From the NCBI RefSeq assembly GCF_002939475.1, contig NZ_PKFQ01000001.1, forward strand, positions 3,965,001 to 4,029,000: a DNA stretch of 64,000 nt, read 5' to 3'. The position numbers and the translations under genes were made by a program. Positions 18,160 to 27,781 of the stretch are shown here, in pieces; within the stretch, counting starts at the first letter, position 1, and every line of letters begins with the position of its first letter. The notes beneath the pieces are model-generated. The model searched no databases. It had not been told where the DNA came from and worked only from the letters and a program-made list of their open reading frames with translations. The DNA is from Streptomyces cinnamoneus (lineage in GTDB: Bacteria > Actinomycetota > Actinomycetes > Streptomycetales > Streptomycetaceae).

Positions 18160-20328
18160 TCATCGCCGTGCGTGCTGGCCCTGCTGCCACTCGGGAGTGG
18201 TGGCGTACGGGTTGTTCGCATGGCCGGCGTCGGGCCGCGGGGCGTCCTGGTGACCCGGCCACCAGGCCTTGTGGCCCAGCAGCGAGGTGATCGTCGGCAC
18301 CAGCAGCATGGCCATGATGAAGGCCGTGAGCAGGATGCCGAAGGCCACCGCGAAGCCCATCTGCTGGAGCATGGAGTTGTCGGCCACCATCAGGACGCCG
18401 AAGGTGCCGGCGAGGATGATCGCCGCCGACGCGATGGTGGGCGCGGACTGGGCGACGGCCGTCCGGATGGCCTCGCGGGCGGAGACGCCCCGCCGCACCT
18501 CCTCGCGGAGACGGGCGACCATCAGGATGTTGTAGTCCGTTCCGATCGCCACCACGAAGAGATAGACGATCACCGGCAGCATGAAGAGCAGACCGCTCTT
18601 GTGCTGGATGTCCTGGAACAGCCAGACCGTGGCGCCGAGGGTGGCGCCGAAGCCGAGGGCCACCGCGATCATCAGGTAGAGCGGGGCGACGAGGCTGCGG
18701 AGCAGCAGGCCCAGGATGATCATGATGGCGAGGCCGGCGGCCGGGAAGACCACCTTGTAGTCGTGGCTGACGGCGTCCTCGACGTCGGACAGGACGGCCG
18801 AGGTACCGCCGACGAGCGCCTCGGTGCCCTGCGGCGCGGCCTTGTGGGCCTGGTCGCGGAGGGGGCCTCCGGCGAGCTTGATGGCCTTGTCCGAGCTGGG
18901 GTTGTACTTGAGGACGACGCTGAACTGGGCGACGTCGCCGTCCGGGTTGGTCATGGCCGGCGCGGCGCTGCCGACGCCGTCGATGGCGGCGAGCTTGCCC
19001 CGGTAGTCCTCCAGGGCGGCCTTGTCGAGCTTCCCGTTCTTGGCCTTGAGGTAGACCATGGCCGGGTCGCCCTGGCCCGCGGAGAAGCCGCGCTGCATGT
19101 CCTTGTTGGCCTGGACGGACTCCAGCTTCTGCGGCATCTGGCTGCTGGTGTCGAACTCGGCCTTGAAGTTGAACGTGCCGACCGCCAGCGCGCCGAGGAC
19201 GAGCGCCGAGAAGACGGCGATGACCGCGGGGCGGCGGGCGACGAGGTTGCCGAGGCCGTTGGAGACGCGGTTCTTGGGCGTCTTCTTCCACGCCTTGGAG
19301 GGCCAGAAGGCCTTGGTCCCCAGGAGGGAGAAGACGGCCGGGACGAGCGTGAGCGCCGCGACGAGGGTGACGCCGACCGAGATGGCCAGCGACGGGCCCA
19401 TCGCCCGCATCATGCCCATGGTGGACAGCAGCAGGGCGAGGAAGGCGACGATGACGGCGCCGGCCGCGGAGGCGATCGTCTCGCCGACCTTGGAGACGGC
19501 GTCGACCAGGGCCTGCTTCGGTTCCTGTCCGGCGCGCAGGTGTTCGCGGTAACGGAAGAGGAGGAAGAGGATGTAGTCGGTGCCGACGCCGAAGAGGACG
19601 ACGATCAGGATGGCGGAGATGGAGCTGTCCGCCTTCATTCCGCCGAGGTCCGCGGCGGTGCCGATGAGGCCGAGGGCGACCATGAAGACCAGGGCGATGA
19701 TCAGCACCGGCAGCAGCGCGATGAGCGGGCTGCGGAAAATGACGAGCAGCAGCACGATGATGAGGACCAGGGTGGCCATCATGATCAGTGCGTCCGTGTC
19801 ACCCGAGGATTCCTGCGAGTCGAGGTTGGTGGCCGCCTGTCCGGTGACACCCATCTTCAACTGGGTGTCCTTGATCAGGGGCTTGGCGTCCTCGCGCATC
19901 TTCTTGACGGCGTCGGGGAGCTTCTCGTCGTAGGCGTTCTTGGTGCTGGCGATGACGTTCGCCAGGGCGATCTCCCCGTTGGGGGAGACGGCCTCGGGTC
20001 CGGTCACCACCTTGGCGATCTTGTCGTAGTGCTTGTCCTCCAGGGCCTTGGCCACCTTGGCGACGTCACGCTGGTCGGCTGCGGTGAGCTTGCCGCCGTC
20101 GGTCCGCTGGAAGACGGCGATGGCGGCGGGCTGCTCGGTCTGGGGGAAGGCCTTCTGCTGCAGTTCGCCGACCCGTACGGATTCGTAGTGCGACGGGAGG
20201 AACTCGGTCTCGTCGGTGGTGGACTTGAGCCCCGGTGCCAGCGTCGCGAGGGCCACGGCCGCTATCAGCCAGGCCAGGATCGTGAGCCAGGGTCGGTGGA
20301 CGGCGAACCGCCCGACTCGTCGGAACAT
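18160..20328 (-). CDS. MMPL/RND-type membrane exporter
   Basis: A 722-residue transporter of the MmpL family, which exports lipids, drugs or metabolites by proton antiport. It has the duplicated plan: one membrane helix, a large extracytoplasmic loop, five clustered helices, a second loop, and five more helices. Recognisable segments include LFGVGTDYILFLLFRYREHL and the paired VVAIGTDYNILMVARLREEV, which hold the conserved GTDY motifs. The ATG has an AGAAGGAG site. No regulator or partner is adjacent, so the cargo is unknown. Confidence 0.92.
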   Translation of the reverse strand: MFRRVGRFAVHRPWLTILAWLIAAVALATLAPGLKSTTDETEFLPSHYESVRVGELQQKAFPQTEQPAAIAVFQRTDGGKLTAADQRDVAKVAKALEDKHYDKIAKVVTGPEAVSPNGEIALANVIASTKNAYDEKLPDAVKKMREDAKPLIKDTQLKMGVTGQAATNLDSQESSGDTDALIMMATLVLIIVLLLVIFRSPLIALLPVLIIALVFMVALGLIGTAADLGGMKADSSISAILIVVLFGVGTDYILFLLFRYREHLRAGQEPKQALVDAVSKVGETIASAAGAVIVAFLALLLSTMGMMRAMGPSLAISVGVTLVAALTLVPAVFSLLGTKAFWPSKAWKKTPKNRVSNGLGNLVARRPAVIAVFSALVLGALAVGTFNFKAEFDTSSQMPQKLESVQANKDMQRGFSAGQGDPAMVYLKAKNGKLDKAALEDYRGKLAAIDGVGSAAPAMTNPDGDVAQFSVVLKYNPSSDKAIKLAGGPLRDQAHKAAPQGTEALVGGTSAVLSDVEDAVSHDYKVVFPAAGLAIMIILGLLLRSLVAPLYLMIAVALGFGATLGATVWLFQDIQHKSGLLFMLPVIVYLFVVAIGTDYNILMVARLREEVRRGVSAREAIRTAVAQSAPTIASAAIILAGTFGVLMVADNSMLQQMGFAVAFGILLTAFIMAMLLVPTITSLLGHKAWWPGHQDAPRPDAGHANNPYATTPEWQQGQHARR

Positions 20329-20599
20329 GGTGCTCCTTCTGCGTATTGAGCGTTTGCTGGCCGGCGAATGTCGCGACCGCCGGCGGTGGGTGTGTCGTCG
20401 TACGGGCGAGATGCAGCGCGGCATGAACACGCTAGGCAGCCGAGTTCCGCAGGCACAATGATTTCCGGGTGTATCGGGGATGAAATCGGCCCCGGGAACG
20501 GAAAGCGGATCGGGCCTCTCATCCAGGGGGAGGAGAGGCTCTCACCCGTGAGGTAGAGACGGGCCTGCCGAGCGCCTCCCTTGGGATTACTCTCCCTCC

Positions 20600-21706
20600 A
20601 TGAGCGATGTCGAGTTCTACGCCGCGCGCATGGACCGCGCGGTGCGGTCGGCGGTGCAGGAGGGACTGGCCGGTCTGGTCGTCACACCGGGCCCCGATCT
20701 CGTATGGCTGTGCGGTTATGCGCCGCCCGCCGTCACCGAACGGCTGACGGCGCTGCTGCTCGTGCCGGGCAGCCGGCCGCAGTTGCTGGTTCCGCAGTTG
20801 GAGCGTGCGGACGCGGAACGTGCCCCGGGTGCGGGCGCGTTGACGGTGTCCGGCTGGACGGACGGTGAGGACCCGTACGCCGAGGTCGCCAAGGTGCTAG
20901 CGGGCCAGGGGCGTTACGGGGTGTCCGACAACGCCTGGGCGCTGCATCTGCTGGCGCTCCAGCGCAAGCGCCCCGAGGCCGGTTTCGGGGCGCTGACCGA
21001 GGCGTTGCCGATGCTGCGCGCGGTGAAGGACGCGTACGAACTGGAGCGGCTCACGGCGGCCGGGGCGGCGGCGGACGCCGCGTTCGAGGCGATCGTGGAA
21101 CTGCCGTTCGCGGGGCGGCGCGAGCACGAGGTGGCCGCGGACCTGGACCGCTTGCTGCGGGAGAACGGCCACGAACAGGTGGACTTCACCATCGTCGGCT
21201 CCGGCCCCAACGGCGCCGACCCGCACCACGAGGCGGGGGAGCGGGTCATCGAGGACGGCGACATGGTCGTCATGGACTTCGGCGGCCTGAAGGGCGGTTA
21301 CGGCTCGGACACCACCCGGACGGTCCATGTGGGTGAGCCGTCACCCGAGGAGCGCAAGGTGCACGACCTGGTGCGCGAGGCGCAGCAGGCGGCGTTCGAG
21401 GCCGTCCGGCCGGGCGTGGCCTGCCAGGACGTCGACCGGGCGGCGCGGCAGGTGATCCGCCGGGCGGGTTACGGCGAGTACTTCGTCCACCGTACGGGGC
21501 ACGGCATCGGGGTGACGACGCACGAGCCGCCGTACATGGTGGAGGGCGAGCACCTGCCCCTGGTGCCGGGCATGTGCTTCTCGGTCGAGCCGGGCGTCTA
21601 CCTGCCGGGCCGGTTCGGCGTGCGCATCGAGGACATCGTCGTGTGCACGGAGACGGGTGGCCGGCGGCTGAACAACACCGCGCGGGAGCTGCGGGTGGTG
21701 GCCTGA
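20600..21706 (+). CDS. Xaa-Pro peptidase, M24 family
   Basis: A 368-residue pita-bread metallopeptidase that would release N-terminal residues before proline. An N-terminal creatinase-like domain precedes the catalytic domain with the five metal ligands. These are Asp in VVMDFGG, Asp in YGSDTTR, His in RTGHGIGV, Glu in SVEPGVY and Glu in VRIEDIVV. It is transcribed divergently from the MMPL exporter. There is no signal peptide, so it acts in the cytosol. Confidence 0.93.
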   Translation: MSDVEFYAARMDRAVRSAVQEGLAGLVVTPGPDLVWLCGYAPPAVTERLTALLLVPGSRPQLLVPQLERADAERAPGAGALTVSGWTDGEDPYAEVAKVLAGQGRYGVSDNAWALHLLALQRKRPEAGFGALTEALPMLRAVKDAYELERLTAAGAAADAAFEAIVELPFAGRREHEVAADLDRLLRENGHEQVDFTIVGSGPNGADPHHEAGERVIEDGDMVVMDFGGLKGGYGSDTTRTVHVGEPSPEERKVHDLVREAQQAAFEAVRPGVACQDVDRAARQVIRRAGYGEYFVHRTGHGIGVTTHEPPYMVEGEHLPLVPGMCFSVEPGVYLPGRFGVRIEDIVVCTETGGRRLNNTARELRVVA

Positions 21707-21731
21707 CGGGTGAGGCGCCACCCGGGTGGGC

Positions 21732-22220
21732 TCACAGCGGCCGGTGCATGACGTGCAGGCCGGTGTACGAGCCGTCGGGGAGCCGGAAGCCCTCGGGCAC
21801 CGTGCCGATGATCGTGAAGCCCAGTGTGCGCCAGAGCGCGACGGCCCGGGTGTTGGCCTCCACGACGGCGTTGAACTGCATGGAGCGGTAGCCCTCGGCG
21901 CGCGCCCACGCGAGGGTGTGCTCCCCGAGGGCCCGGCCGACCCCGCGGCCCGCGTGCCGGGGCGCGACCATGTAGCTGGCGCTGGCGACGTGAGATCCCC
22001 CGCCCCGCTGGTTGGGGTTCATCTTGGCGCTGCCGAGGACGGTCCCGTCGTCGTCCACCGCCACGACCGTGCGGCCGGGGGCCGTGAGCATCCACCACTC
22101 GCGGCCCTGCTCGAAGGTGAGGTCCCTCGGGTAGGTGTACGTCTCGCCCGCCGCGGTGATGGCCTGGAAGAACGGCCAGACGGCGGCCCAGTCGGCGGAC
22201 CGGGCGTCTCTGATCAGCAT
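21732..22220 (-). CDS. GNAT family N-acetyltransferase
   Basis: A 162-residue acetyl-CoA dependent acyltransferase. The acetyl-CoA binding motif A is seen in VAPRHAGRGVGRALGEH, and the C-terminal NTRAVALWRTLGF is typical of the phosphinothricin-acetyltransferase-like group. The start MLIRDARSADW at 22220 matches family N-termini; an upstream in-frame GTG at 22238 is possible, and neither has a good ribosome binding site. The substrate is unknown. Confidence 0.88.
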   Translation of the reverse strand: MLIRDARSADWAAVWPFFQAITAAGETYTYPRDLTFEQGREWWMLTAPGRTVVAVDDDGTVLGSAKMNPNQRGGGSHVASASYMVAPRHAGRGVGRALGEHTLAWARAEGYRSMQFNAVVEANTRAVALWRTLGFTIIGTVPEGFRLPDGSYTGLHVMHRPL

Positions 22221-22311
22221 GCGCGCAGCATGCGGCACGGGAGGGTGACCGGGCCACCGGTTTTCCGTCGTGCTCCTGACGGCGGTCGGACGGACCGGTC
22301 ATGCGGCCGGG

Positions 22312-23886
22312 TCATACGGACCGCATGCGGTGGGCGTCGTAGACCGGTGCGACCTGGCCCTCGGTGAGGGCCTCCCCGTCCTCCGGCCCCCGGTGCTCGG
22401 GTGCGGGAGCGGTGATCAGCACCCAGGAGACGAGGGCCGCCAGCAGCATGACCCCGGAACCCCAGGCCAGGCCCACGTGGAAGCCGTGGACGACACCGCT
22501 CTTGGTGATCGCGTCGCGGACCGCCGGGGTGAGGGGGCCGGTGGCGGCCGCCGCCGTGAGGTGGGCGGCGACGTACGCGCCGGCGGTCGACGTCGCGATG
22601 GTGTTGAGCAGGGCGGTGCCGACGGAACCACCCACCTGCTGGGAGGTGTTGACCGTGGCGGAGGTGACGCCGGAGTCGCCCGGCGCCACGCCCCTGGTGG
22701 CGGTGTCCATGACGGCCACGAAGGTCAGGCCCATGCCGATGCCGAAGAGGATCTCCGAAGGCAGGACGTGGGTGGCGAACGCGCCCTCGACCGGCAGGGA
22801 GGTCAGCAGGAACAGCCCGATCGCCGAGCAGACCGCCCCCGGCGTGATCATCATGCGCGGCGGCACGTGGTTCAGCAGCCGGGACGAGAGCTGGGTCGTG
22901 GTGAGGATGATGGTGGCGGACAGCGGCAGGAACGCCAGGCCCGCCGTCACCGGCCGGTAGCCCAGGACCCCCTGGAAGTAGTAGGTCATGTACAGGAACA
23001 TCCCGAACATGGCGATGACCGAGAGGGCGAGGGCCAGGAACGCCCCGGCGCGGTTGCGGTCGCGCGTGATGCGGGGCGGCAGCAACGGGCTGGGCGCCTT
23101 GTGCTGCCACCAGCCGAACACGGTCAGTAGCACCGCGCCCGCGCACAGCAGCCCCGTGACGAGCGGATCGCCCCAGCCGCGGGGTTCGGCCTCGCTGCAG
23201 GCGTAGACGATCGAGACGAGGCCCGTGCAGGCGAGGAGGACACTGGGGATGTCCAGGCGCGGGCGGTGCGCGGGCCGGTGGTCGTGCAGCATCCAGAGGG
23301 CGCCCAGGACGGCGACCAGGGCGATGGGGACGTTGACGTACAGGCACCAGCGCCAGTTCAGGTACTCCGTCAGCAGCCCGCCGGCGAGGAGGCCGATGGC
23401 GGAGCCCGCGCCGGCGATGCCGCTGTAGACGCCGAAGGCCTTGCCGCGCTCCTTGGGGTCGGTGAACGTCGTGGTCAGCAGCGACAGGGCGGAAGGGGCG
23501 AGCAGCGCGGCGAAGACGCCCTGGAGGGCGCGCGCGCCGAACAGCTGCCAGTCGGTCCGCGCCGCGCCCCCCAGGCCGGAGGCGACCGCGAAGCCCACGA
23601 GGCCGATGACGAACGTCCGCTTGCGCCCGACGAGGTCGGCGATCCTGCCCCCGAGCAGCAGGAGCCCGCCGAAGGCGAGGGTGTAGGCGGTGACCACCCA
23701 TTGCCGGTTGGCGTCCGACATCCCCAGCGCGCGCTGGGCGGAGGGAAGGGCGATGTTCACGACGGTCGCGTCGAGCACGACCATGAGCTGTGCCAGGGCG
23801 ATCACGACCAGGCCCCACCAGCGGCGGGGATCGGCGCCGGACGCGGGGACGGAGGCGGGGGCGGGGGGCTGGCTGGTCGAGCTCAT
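22312..23886 (-). CDS. DHA2 (EmrB/QacA) family MFS drug exporter
   Basis: A 524-residue, 14-helix proton antiporter. Motif C-like and A-like sequences include LDATVVNIALPSAQRAL, the QWVVTAYTL segment and GGRIADLVGRKRTF. The ATG at 23886 has a weak AGCAGG site; the frame is open 63 bases upstream but lacks membrane character. No adjacent regulator is seen. It is probably an efflux pump for cationic or lipophilic compounds. Confidence 0.93.
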   Translation of the reverse strand: MSSTSQPPAPASVPASGADPRRWWGLVVIALAQLMVVLDATVVNIALPSAQRALGMSDANRQWVVTAYTLAFGGLLLLGGRIADLVGRKRTFVIGLVGFAVASGLGGAARTDWQLFGARALQGVFAALLAPSALSLLTTTFTDPKERGKAFGVYSGIAGAGSAIGLLAGGLLTEYLNWRWCLYVNVPIALVAVLGALWMLHDHRPAHRPRLDIPSVLLACTGLVSIVYACSEAEPRGWGDPLVTGLLCAGAVLLTVFGWWQHKAPSPLLPPRITRDRNRAGAFLALALSVIAMFGMFLYMTYYFQGVLGYRPVTAGLAFLPLSATIILTTTQLSSRLLNHVPPRMMITPGAVCSAIGLFLLTSLPVEGAFATHVLPSEILFGIGMGLTFVAVMDTATRGVAPGDSGVTSATVNTSQQVGGSVGTALLNTIATSTAGAYVAAHLTAAAATGPLTPAVRDAITKSGVVHGFHVGLAWGSGVMLLAALVSWVLITAPAPEHRGPEDGEALTEGQVAPVYDAHRMRSV

Positions 23887-24002
23887 GGAGAACCTGCTCT
23901 CGCGGCCGGCTGCCGCGCGGCCGATAGCGTGCAGAAGCTCGCCCTCCACCGTAGGCCCGTCGGGTGAATCCCGCTTCTCGGGCCGTGGCCGGCCCGGGGC
24001 GG

Positions 24003-25016
24003 TCAGGGGACCAGGACGACCTTGCCCACGGTCCCGCGCGTCTCCAGGGCCCGGTGGGCCTCGGCGGCGGCCGCCAGGGGGAAGCGCTGCACGGCCGGGA
24101 CGACCGCGCCCTCGGCGGCCCGGGCCAGGGACTCCTCCTCCAGGCGCCGCAGGCCCACGTCCCCGCCGCCGAAGCGCTCCAGCATGGCCGGGCCGAGGAC
24201 GCCGCGCGAGGTGATGCCGTGCTCGGCGAGTTCCCGCGGGTCGGGTGCCCCCGGCCCCTCGCCGGTGACGCCCTGCGAGGACCAGCCGAAGACGAGGTGG
24301 AGGCCGCCGCGGCCCAGCAGGCCGACGGCGTCGCGGGCGGCGTCGCCGCCGACGCCGTCGAAGACGACCGTGGCGGCGCGCCCGGCCAGGGCGGTGCGGG
24401 CGGCCCGCACCCAGTCGGGGTCGGTGTAGTCCAGGGCGAGGTCCGCGCCGAGGTCCCGTACGTGCCGGACCTTGGCGGGGCCGCCGGCCAGGCCCACGAC
24501 GGTGGCGCCCGCGTTCTTGGCGTACTGCACGAGCAGCGAGCCGATGCCGCCGGCCGCCGCGGTCACGACGACGACGTCGTCGCCGGTCAGCTCGGTGAAG
24601 CCGAGGATGCCGAGTGCCGTGCGGCCCGTACCGATCATGGCGATGGCCTGGGCCTCGTCCAGCCCGTCCGGTATCTCGTGCAGCCTCGCCGCGTCGACGA
24701 CGGCCAGCTCGGCGTAGCCGCCGCCGGTCGACAGGCGGCCGAGGTGGGCCACGACGCGCCGGCCGAGCCAGCGCGGGTCGGTGCCCTCGCCGAGCGCGTC
24801 GACGGTGCCGGCGACCTCGCGGCCGGGGACGACGGGCAGCTCGGGGAGGCCGTAGGGGCCGTTCGGGTCGCCGCGCCGCTGGGCGGCGTCGACGAGGTGC
24901 ACCCCGGCCGCCGCGACCGTGACGCGGACCTGCCCGGGACCGGGGACGGGGGTCGCGGTCTCCTCGTAGGCGAGGTTCTCGGCGGGACCGAAGGCGTGCA
25001 GGCGTACGGCGCGCAT
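24003..25016 (-). CDS. Zinc-independent quinone oxidoreductase-like MDR protein
   Basis: A 337-residue medium-chain dehydrogenase/reductase with a GroES-like N-terminal domain and a Rossmann domain carrying VTAAAGGIGSLLVQYAKNAG. It lacks the cysteine-rich structural zinc loop of alcohol dehydrogenases, so an NADPH:quinone reductase role fits. A SoxR-like operator overlaps its promoter. To my recollection an orthologous oxidoreductase in this position in S. coelicolor belongs to the small SoxR regulon, which responds to redox-active metabolites such as actinorhodin. Confidence 0.92.
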   Translation of the reverse strand: MRAVRLHAFGPAENLAYEETATPVPGPGQVRVTVAAAGVHLVDAAQRRGDPNGPYGLPELPVVPGREVAGTVDALGEGTDPRWLGRRVVAHLGRLSTGGGYAELAVVDAARLHEIPDGLDEAQAIAMIGTGRTALGILGFTELTGDDVVVVTAAAGGIGSLLVQYAKNAGATVVGLAGGPAKVRHVRDLGADLALDYTDPDWVRAARTALAGRAATVVFDGVGGDAARDAVGLLGRGGLHLVFGWSSQGVTGEGPGAPDPRELAEHGITSRGVLGPAMLERFGGGDVGLRRLEEESLARAAEGAVVPAVQRFPLAAAAEAHRALETRGTVGKVVLVP

Positions 25017-25066
25017 GGCGTCACTCCACGGTTGTGCGACGGGTGGTTACGCCCTTGAGTGTTCAA

Positions 25067-25084
25067 CCTGAATCAAGCTTGAGG
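25067..25084 (-). promoter_or_regulatory. SoxR-type operator and promoter
   Basis: CCTGAATCAAGCTTGAGG closely matches the symmetric SoxR box CCTCAAG-N4-CTTGAGG, with only two changes in one arm. On the minus strand a TTGACC -35 overlaps it and the candidate -10 lies 19 bases away, the long spacer typical of MerR-family activation. It is 50-70 bases before the quinone reductase start. Confidence 0.75.
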
Positions 25085-25150
25085 TCAAGGGAGTCGGGAC
25101 TGTGCCGGTGATCACGTCCCGGCCCGTCGCGCGTGCGCGCCGCCCCCGCG

Positions 25151-25645
25151 CTACACCCGGGGGAAGCGGCTCTGCAGGTCCCAGACGACGGGGTTGTCGG
25201 CGAGCCCCTCGTGCATGTCGGCGAGGTCGGCGATCAGGTCCTGCAGGAAGTCCCGGGCCTCGCGGCGCAGCGCCCGGTGGTTGAAGGTCAGCGGCGGCTC
25301 GTCCGGCGCCCAGTCGGCGGTGACGTCCACCCAGCCGAAGCGGCGCTCGAAGACCATGCAGTCGGTGGACTCGGTGAAGTCGAGCTCGGCGAACTGCGTG
25401 GCGGCCGAGCGGTTGCCCCGGGGGTCCTGGTCGATCGTCTCGATGACGTCGCACAGCGCCCAGGCGAAGTCCAGCACCGGCACCCATCCCCAGGCTGTGG
25501 ACAGCTCCCGGTCCGTCTTGACGTCGGCGAGGTAGACGTCGCCGCAGAAGAGGTCGTGCCGCAGCGCGTGGACGTCCGCGGTGCGGTAGTCCGTCTGCGG
25601 GGGGTCGGGGAAGCGGCGGGAGAGGGAGTAGCCGAGGTCGATCAC
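25151..25645 (-). CDS. Conserved hypothetical protein
   Basis: A 164-residue soluble protein starting from a GTG (VIDLGYSLSRRFPD). It has tryptophan-rich segments (STAWGWVPVLDFAWAL, ERRFGWVDVTADW), suggesting a compact mixed fold, and no signal peptide or membrane helix. I do not recognise a catalytic motif. It looks like a small family found in Streptomyces and resembles SUKH/immunity-like monomeric proteins only in size. It is flanked by the terminator of the M4 protease gene. Confidence 0.75.
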   Translation of the reverse strand: MIDLGYSLSRRFPDPPQTDYRTADVHALRHDLFCGDVYLADVKTDRELSTAWGWVPVLDFAWALCDVIETIDQDPRGNRSAATQFAELDFTESTDCMVFERRFGWVDVTADWAPDEPPLTFNHRALRREARDFLQDLIADLADMHEGLADNPVVWDLQSRFPRV

Positions 25646-25665
25646 GCCTCGATGGTACGTACGAC

Positions 25666-25703
25666 AGCAGTGCCCCCGCTGCCACGGCTGCGGGGGCACT
25701 GCT
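25666..25703 (-). terminator. Terminator after the M4 metalloprotease gene
   Basis: The arms AGCAGTGCCCCCGC and GCGGGGGCACTGCT enclose a 10-base loop. Confidence 0.85.
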
Positions 25704-25760
25704 GATTCATGGGGGGTGCGCCCGGGCCGGCCTGGTGGGAGGCGGCCCGGGGGACCGGGG

Positions 25761-27377
25761 TTACTTGACGTTGATCGCGGACCAGGTGGCGGCGACCGTC
25801 TTGTACTCGTTGCTCGTGGAGCCGTACAGGTCGGCGGTGGCCTTCAGGGTGGCCGTGCGCGCCGCCTTGTAGTCGGTGGTGGAGGTGAAGTACGTGGTCA
25901 GAGCCTTGTACCAGATCTTGGTGGCCTTGTCCCGGCCGATGCCCGTGATCTTGGAGTTGTTGTAGGTGGGGCTGTTGTAGCTGACCCCGTCGATGACCTT
26001 GCTTCCGCTGCCCTCGGAGAGGAGGTAGAAGAAGTGGTTGGCGGGACCGGAGGAGTAGTGGACGTCCAGGTTGCCGAGGGAGGAGGTCCAGTAGTCCTTG
26101 GAGCCGCCGTCCTTGCTCGGCTTGTCCATGTAGCGCAGCGGGGTGCCGTCGCCGTTGATGTCGATCTTCTCGCCGATGAGGTAGTCGCCCGGGTCGGTCG
26201 AGTTCTTGGCGTAGAACTCGGCGGCGGTGCCGAAGATGTCGGACGTCGCCTCGTTGAGGCCGCCGGACTCACCGCTGTAGCGGAGGTTGGCGGTGGCGGA
26301 GGTGACGCCGTGGCTCATCTCGTGGGCGGCCACGTCGAGCGAGGTCAGCGGGTGGGCGTTGTTCTCGCCGTCGCCGTAGGTCATGCAGAAGCAGTCGTCG
26401 TCCCAGAAGGCGTTGACGTAGCCGTTGCCGTAGTGGACGCGGGAGTAGGCGCCCTTGCCGTCGCCCTTGATGCCGCTGCGGCCGAGCACGTTCTTGTAGA
26501 AGTCCCAGGTGACGGCCGCGCCGTAGTGCGCGTCGACGCCCGCCTTCTGCCGGCCCGCGCCCCAGACGTCGCTGGAGTTGGTGAACAGCGCGCCGGTGCC
26601 GTCGGTGCCCTGGTTGAGGTCGTACGTCTTGTGGCCGCCGCGCGAGCCGTCGGTCAGGCTGTAGCCCGAACCGGACTTGGTGGTGGTCAGCGAAACGTTT
26701 CCGCTGTAGGTGCTGGTGCCGGTGCCGGTCTCGATGGTCTCGTCCTGGAACAGCGTCTTGCCGGTGTTCGCGTCGGTGACCACGTGCAGCTTGCTCGGCG
26801 TGCCGTCCTTCTGGACGCCGGTGACGACCGTGTCGTACGCCAGGACCGGCTTGCCCTTGGCGGCCCAGACGACCTTGCGCGGCGTCTGGCCGTCGGCCTT
26901 GCTGTTCTTGTTGTCGGCGGCCACGCCGAGCGCCGACTTCTTCGCCTGCGAGGGCGCGACGGAGGGCGTCGTGGTGGGCACGGCTATGTCGGCGTCGGTC
27001 GCCTTGGTGACGTCGCGCGCGCCGTTCTTCTTCTCGTGGACGACCAGGTCGCCGCCGAGCACCGGCAGCCCCTCGTACGTGCGCTCGTAGCGCGTGTGCA
27101 CCGTGCCGTCCGCGTCCTTGACGACGTCGCGGACGACCAGCTTCTCCTTGCCGCCGAGACCGATCTTGGCGGCGGTCGAGGAGGCCACACCCTGGGCGTC
27201 CTGGATCGCCGAGGCCCGCTGCCCGGCGGAGAGCGCGAGCTGCTGGCCGCTGTCCGCGCTGTCGACGGCGGCGCTCGCCGAGCCCGTCTGCACACCGATG
27301 ACGACCATGGCGGCGGAGGCGACCAGGGCGGCGGCGCGGACGGAGTTCTTGCGGGAGGTGGAGGTGACGCTTCTCAA
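25761..27377 (-). CDS. Secreted M4 (thermolysin-like) neutral metalloprotease
   Basis: A 538-residue extracellular zinc endopeptidase precursor. A signal peptide (about 37 residues, ending SASAA) is followed by an FTP/PepSY pro-region with TYEGLPVLGGDLVVH. The mature catalytic domain begins near residue 215. The zinc site HEMSH is at residues 352-356 with the third ligand in GGLNEATSD about 24 residues later, and the active-site His is in LDVHYSSGPANHFF. The start is a TTG with GGAG six bases upstream. It is one of the extracellular proteases used during growth on protein or in development. Confidence 0.95.
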   Translation of the reverse strand: MRSVTSTSRKNSVRAAALVASAAMVVIGVQTGSASAAVDSADSGQQLALSAGQRASAIQDAQGVASSTAAKIGLGGKEKLVVRDVVKDADGTVHTRYERTYEGLPVLGGDLVVHEKKNGARDVTKATDADIAVPTTTPSVAPSQAKKSALGVAADNKNSKADGQTPRKVVWAAKGKPVLAYDTVVTGVQKDGTPSKLHVVTDANTGKTLFQDETIETGTGTSTYSGNVSLTTTKSGSGYSLTDGSRGGHKTYDLNQGTDGTGALFTNSSDVWGAGRQKAGVDAHYGAAVTWDFYKNVLGRSGIKGDGKGAYSRVHYGNGYVNAFWDDDCFCMTYGDGENNAHPLTSLDVAAHEMSHGVTSATANLRYSGESGGLNEATSDIFGTAAEFYAKNSTDPGDYLIGEKIDINGDGTPLRYMDKPSKDGGSKDYWTSSLGNLDVHYSSGPANHFFYLLSEGSGSKVIDGVSYNSPTYNNSKITGIGRDKATKIWYKALTTYFTSTTDYKAARTATLKATADLYGSTSNEYKTVAATWSAINVK

Positions 27378-27781
27378 CTCGGTCTCCTATGAGGGGGGTT
27401 ACGGGTGGTCGTGTGGGTCGGCCGCCCGTTCGTTTCAGGAGTGTTCTGCGTACTGCTGGCGGGATGCGGGGTGGTGCCGAGTGCATCCGCTGTGGTGCAG
27501 GAGCGAATTGAGGAGAGAGTGCCACCGATTGGGCGTCATTGACAGGGGCGCAACAAGGATTTGATCTGTCGTTAAACGCTGAGCGGTCGATTGCGTCCGC
27601 TATGCGGTGAGTTGGGCGGTACCGAAGAAGCGTTCAACTGTTCGTTGGACGGAATTTGTATGCAGAAACGGTTAACGAGACCGGCGAAACGGGTCATAGC
27701 GACCGGCGGGCGGGGGGTGTCACCGCTGCCGCCGTCCGGCGTGTAACCGGGGGAAACCGCAGGCAGAAGGAGGATGCGGGA
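27378..27781. other. Divergent regulatory region between the M4 protease and GNAT genes
   Basis: Four hundred bases with lower GC than the flanks and no credible gene. It must contain both divergent promoters. Several loose inverted AAC/GTT motifs occur around 27570-27680, but I cannot name a regulator. Confidence 0.5.

Noticed and set aside
18172..20349. 725-codon plus-strand frame opposite the MMPL exporter
   Set aside because: Asp/Glu/Arg/Gly low-complexity translation typical of an antisense shadow; the exporter frame has clear family motifs.
25716..27392. 558-codon open frame on the plus strand, antisense to the M4 protease
   Set aside because: It is the mirror of the protease gene with Val/Gly/Arg-biased composition and no domain; high GC makes such shadows common.
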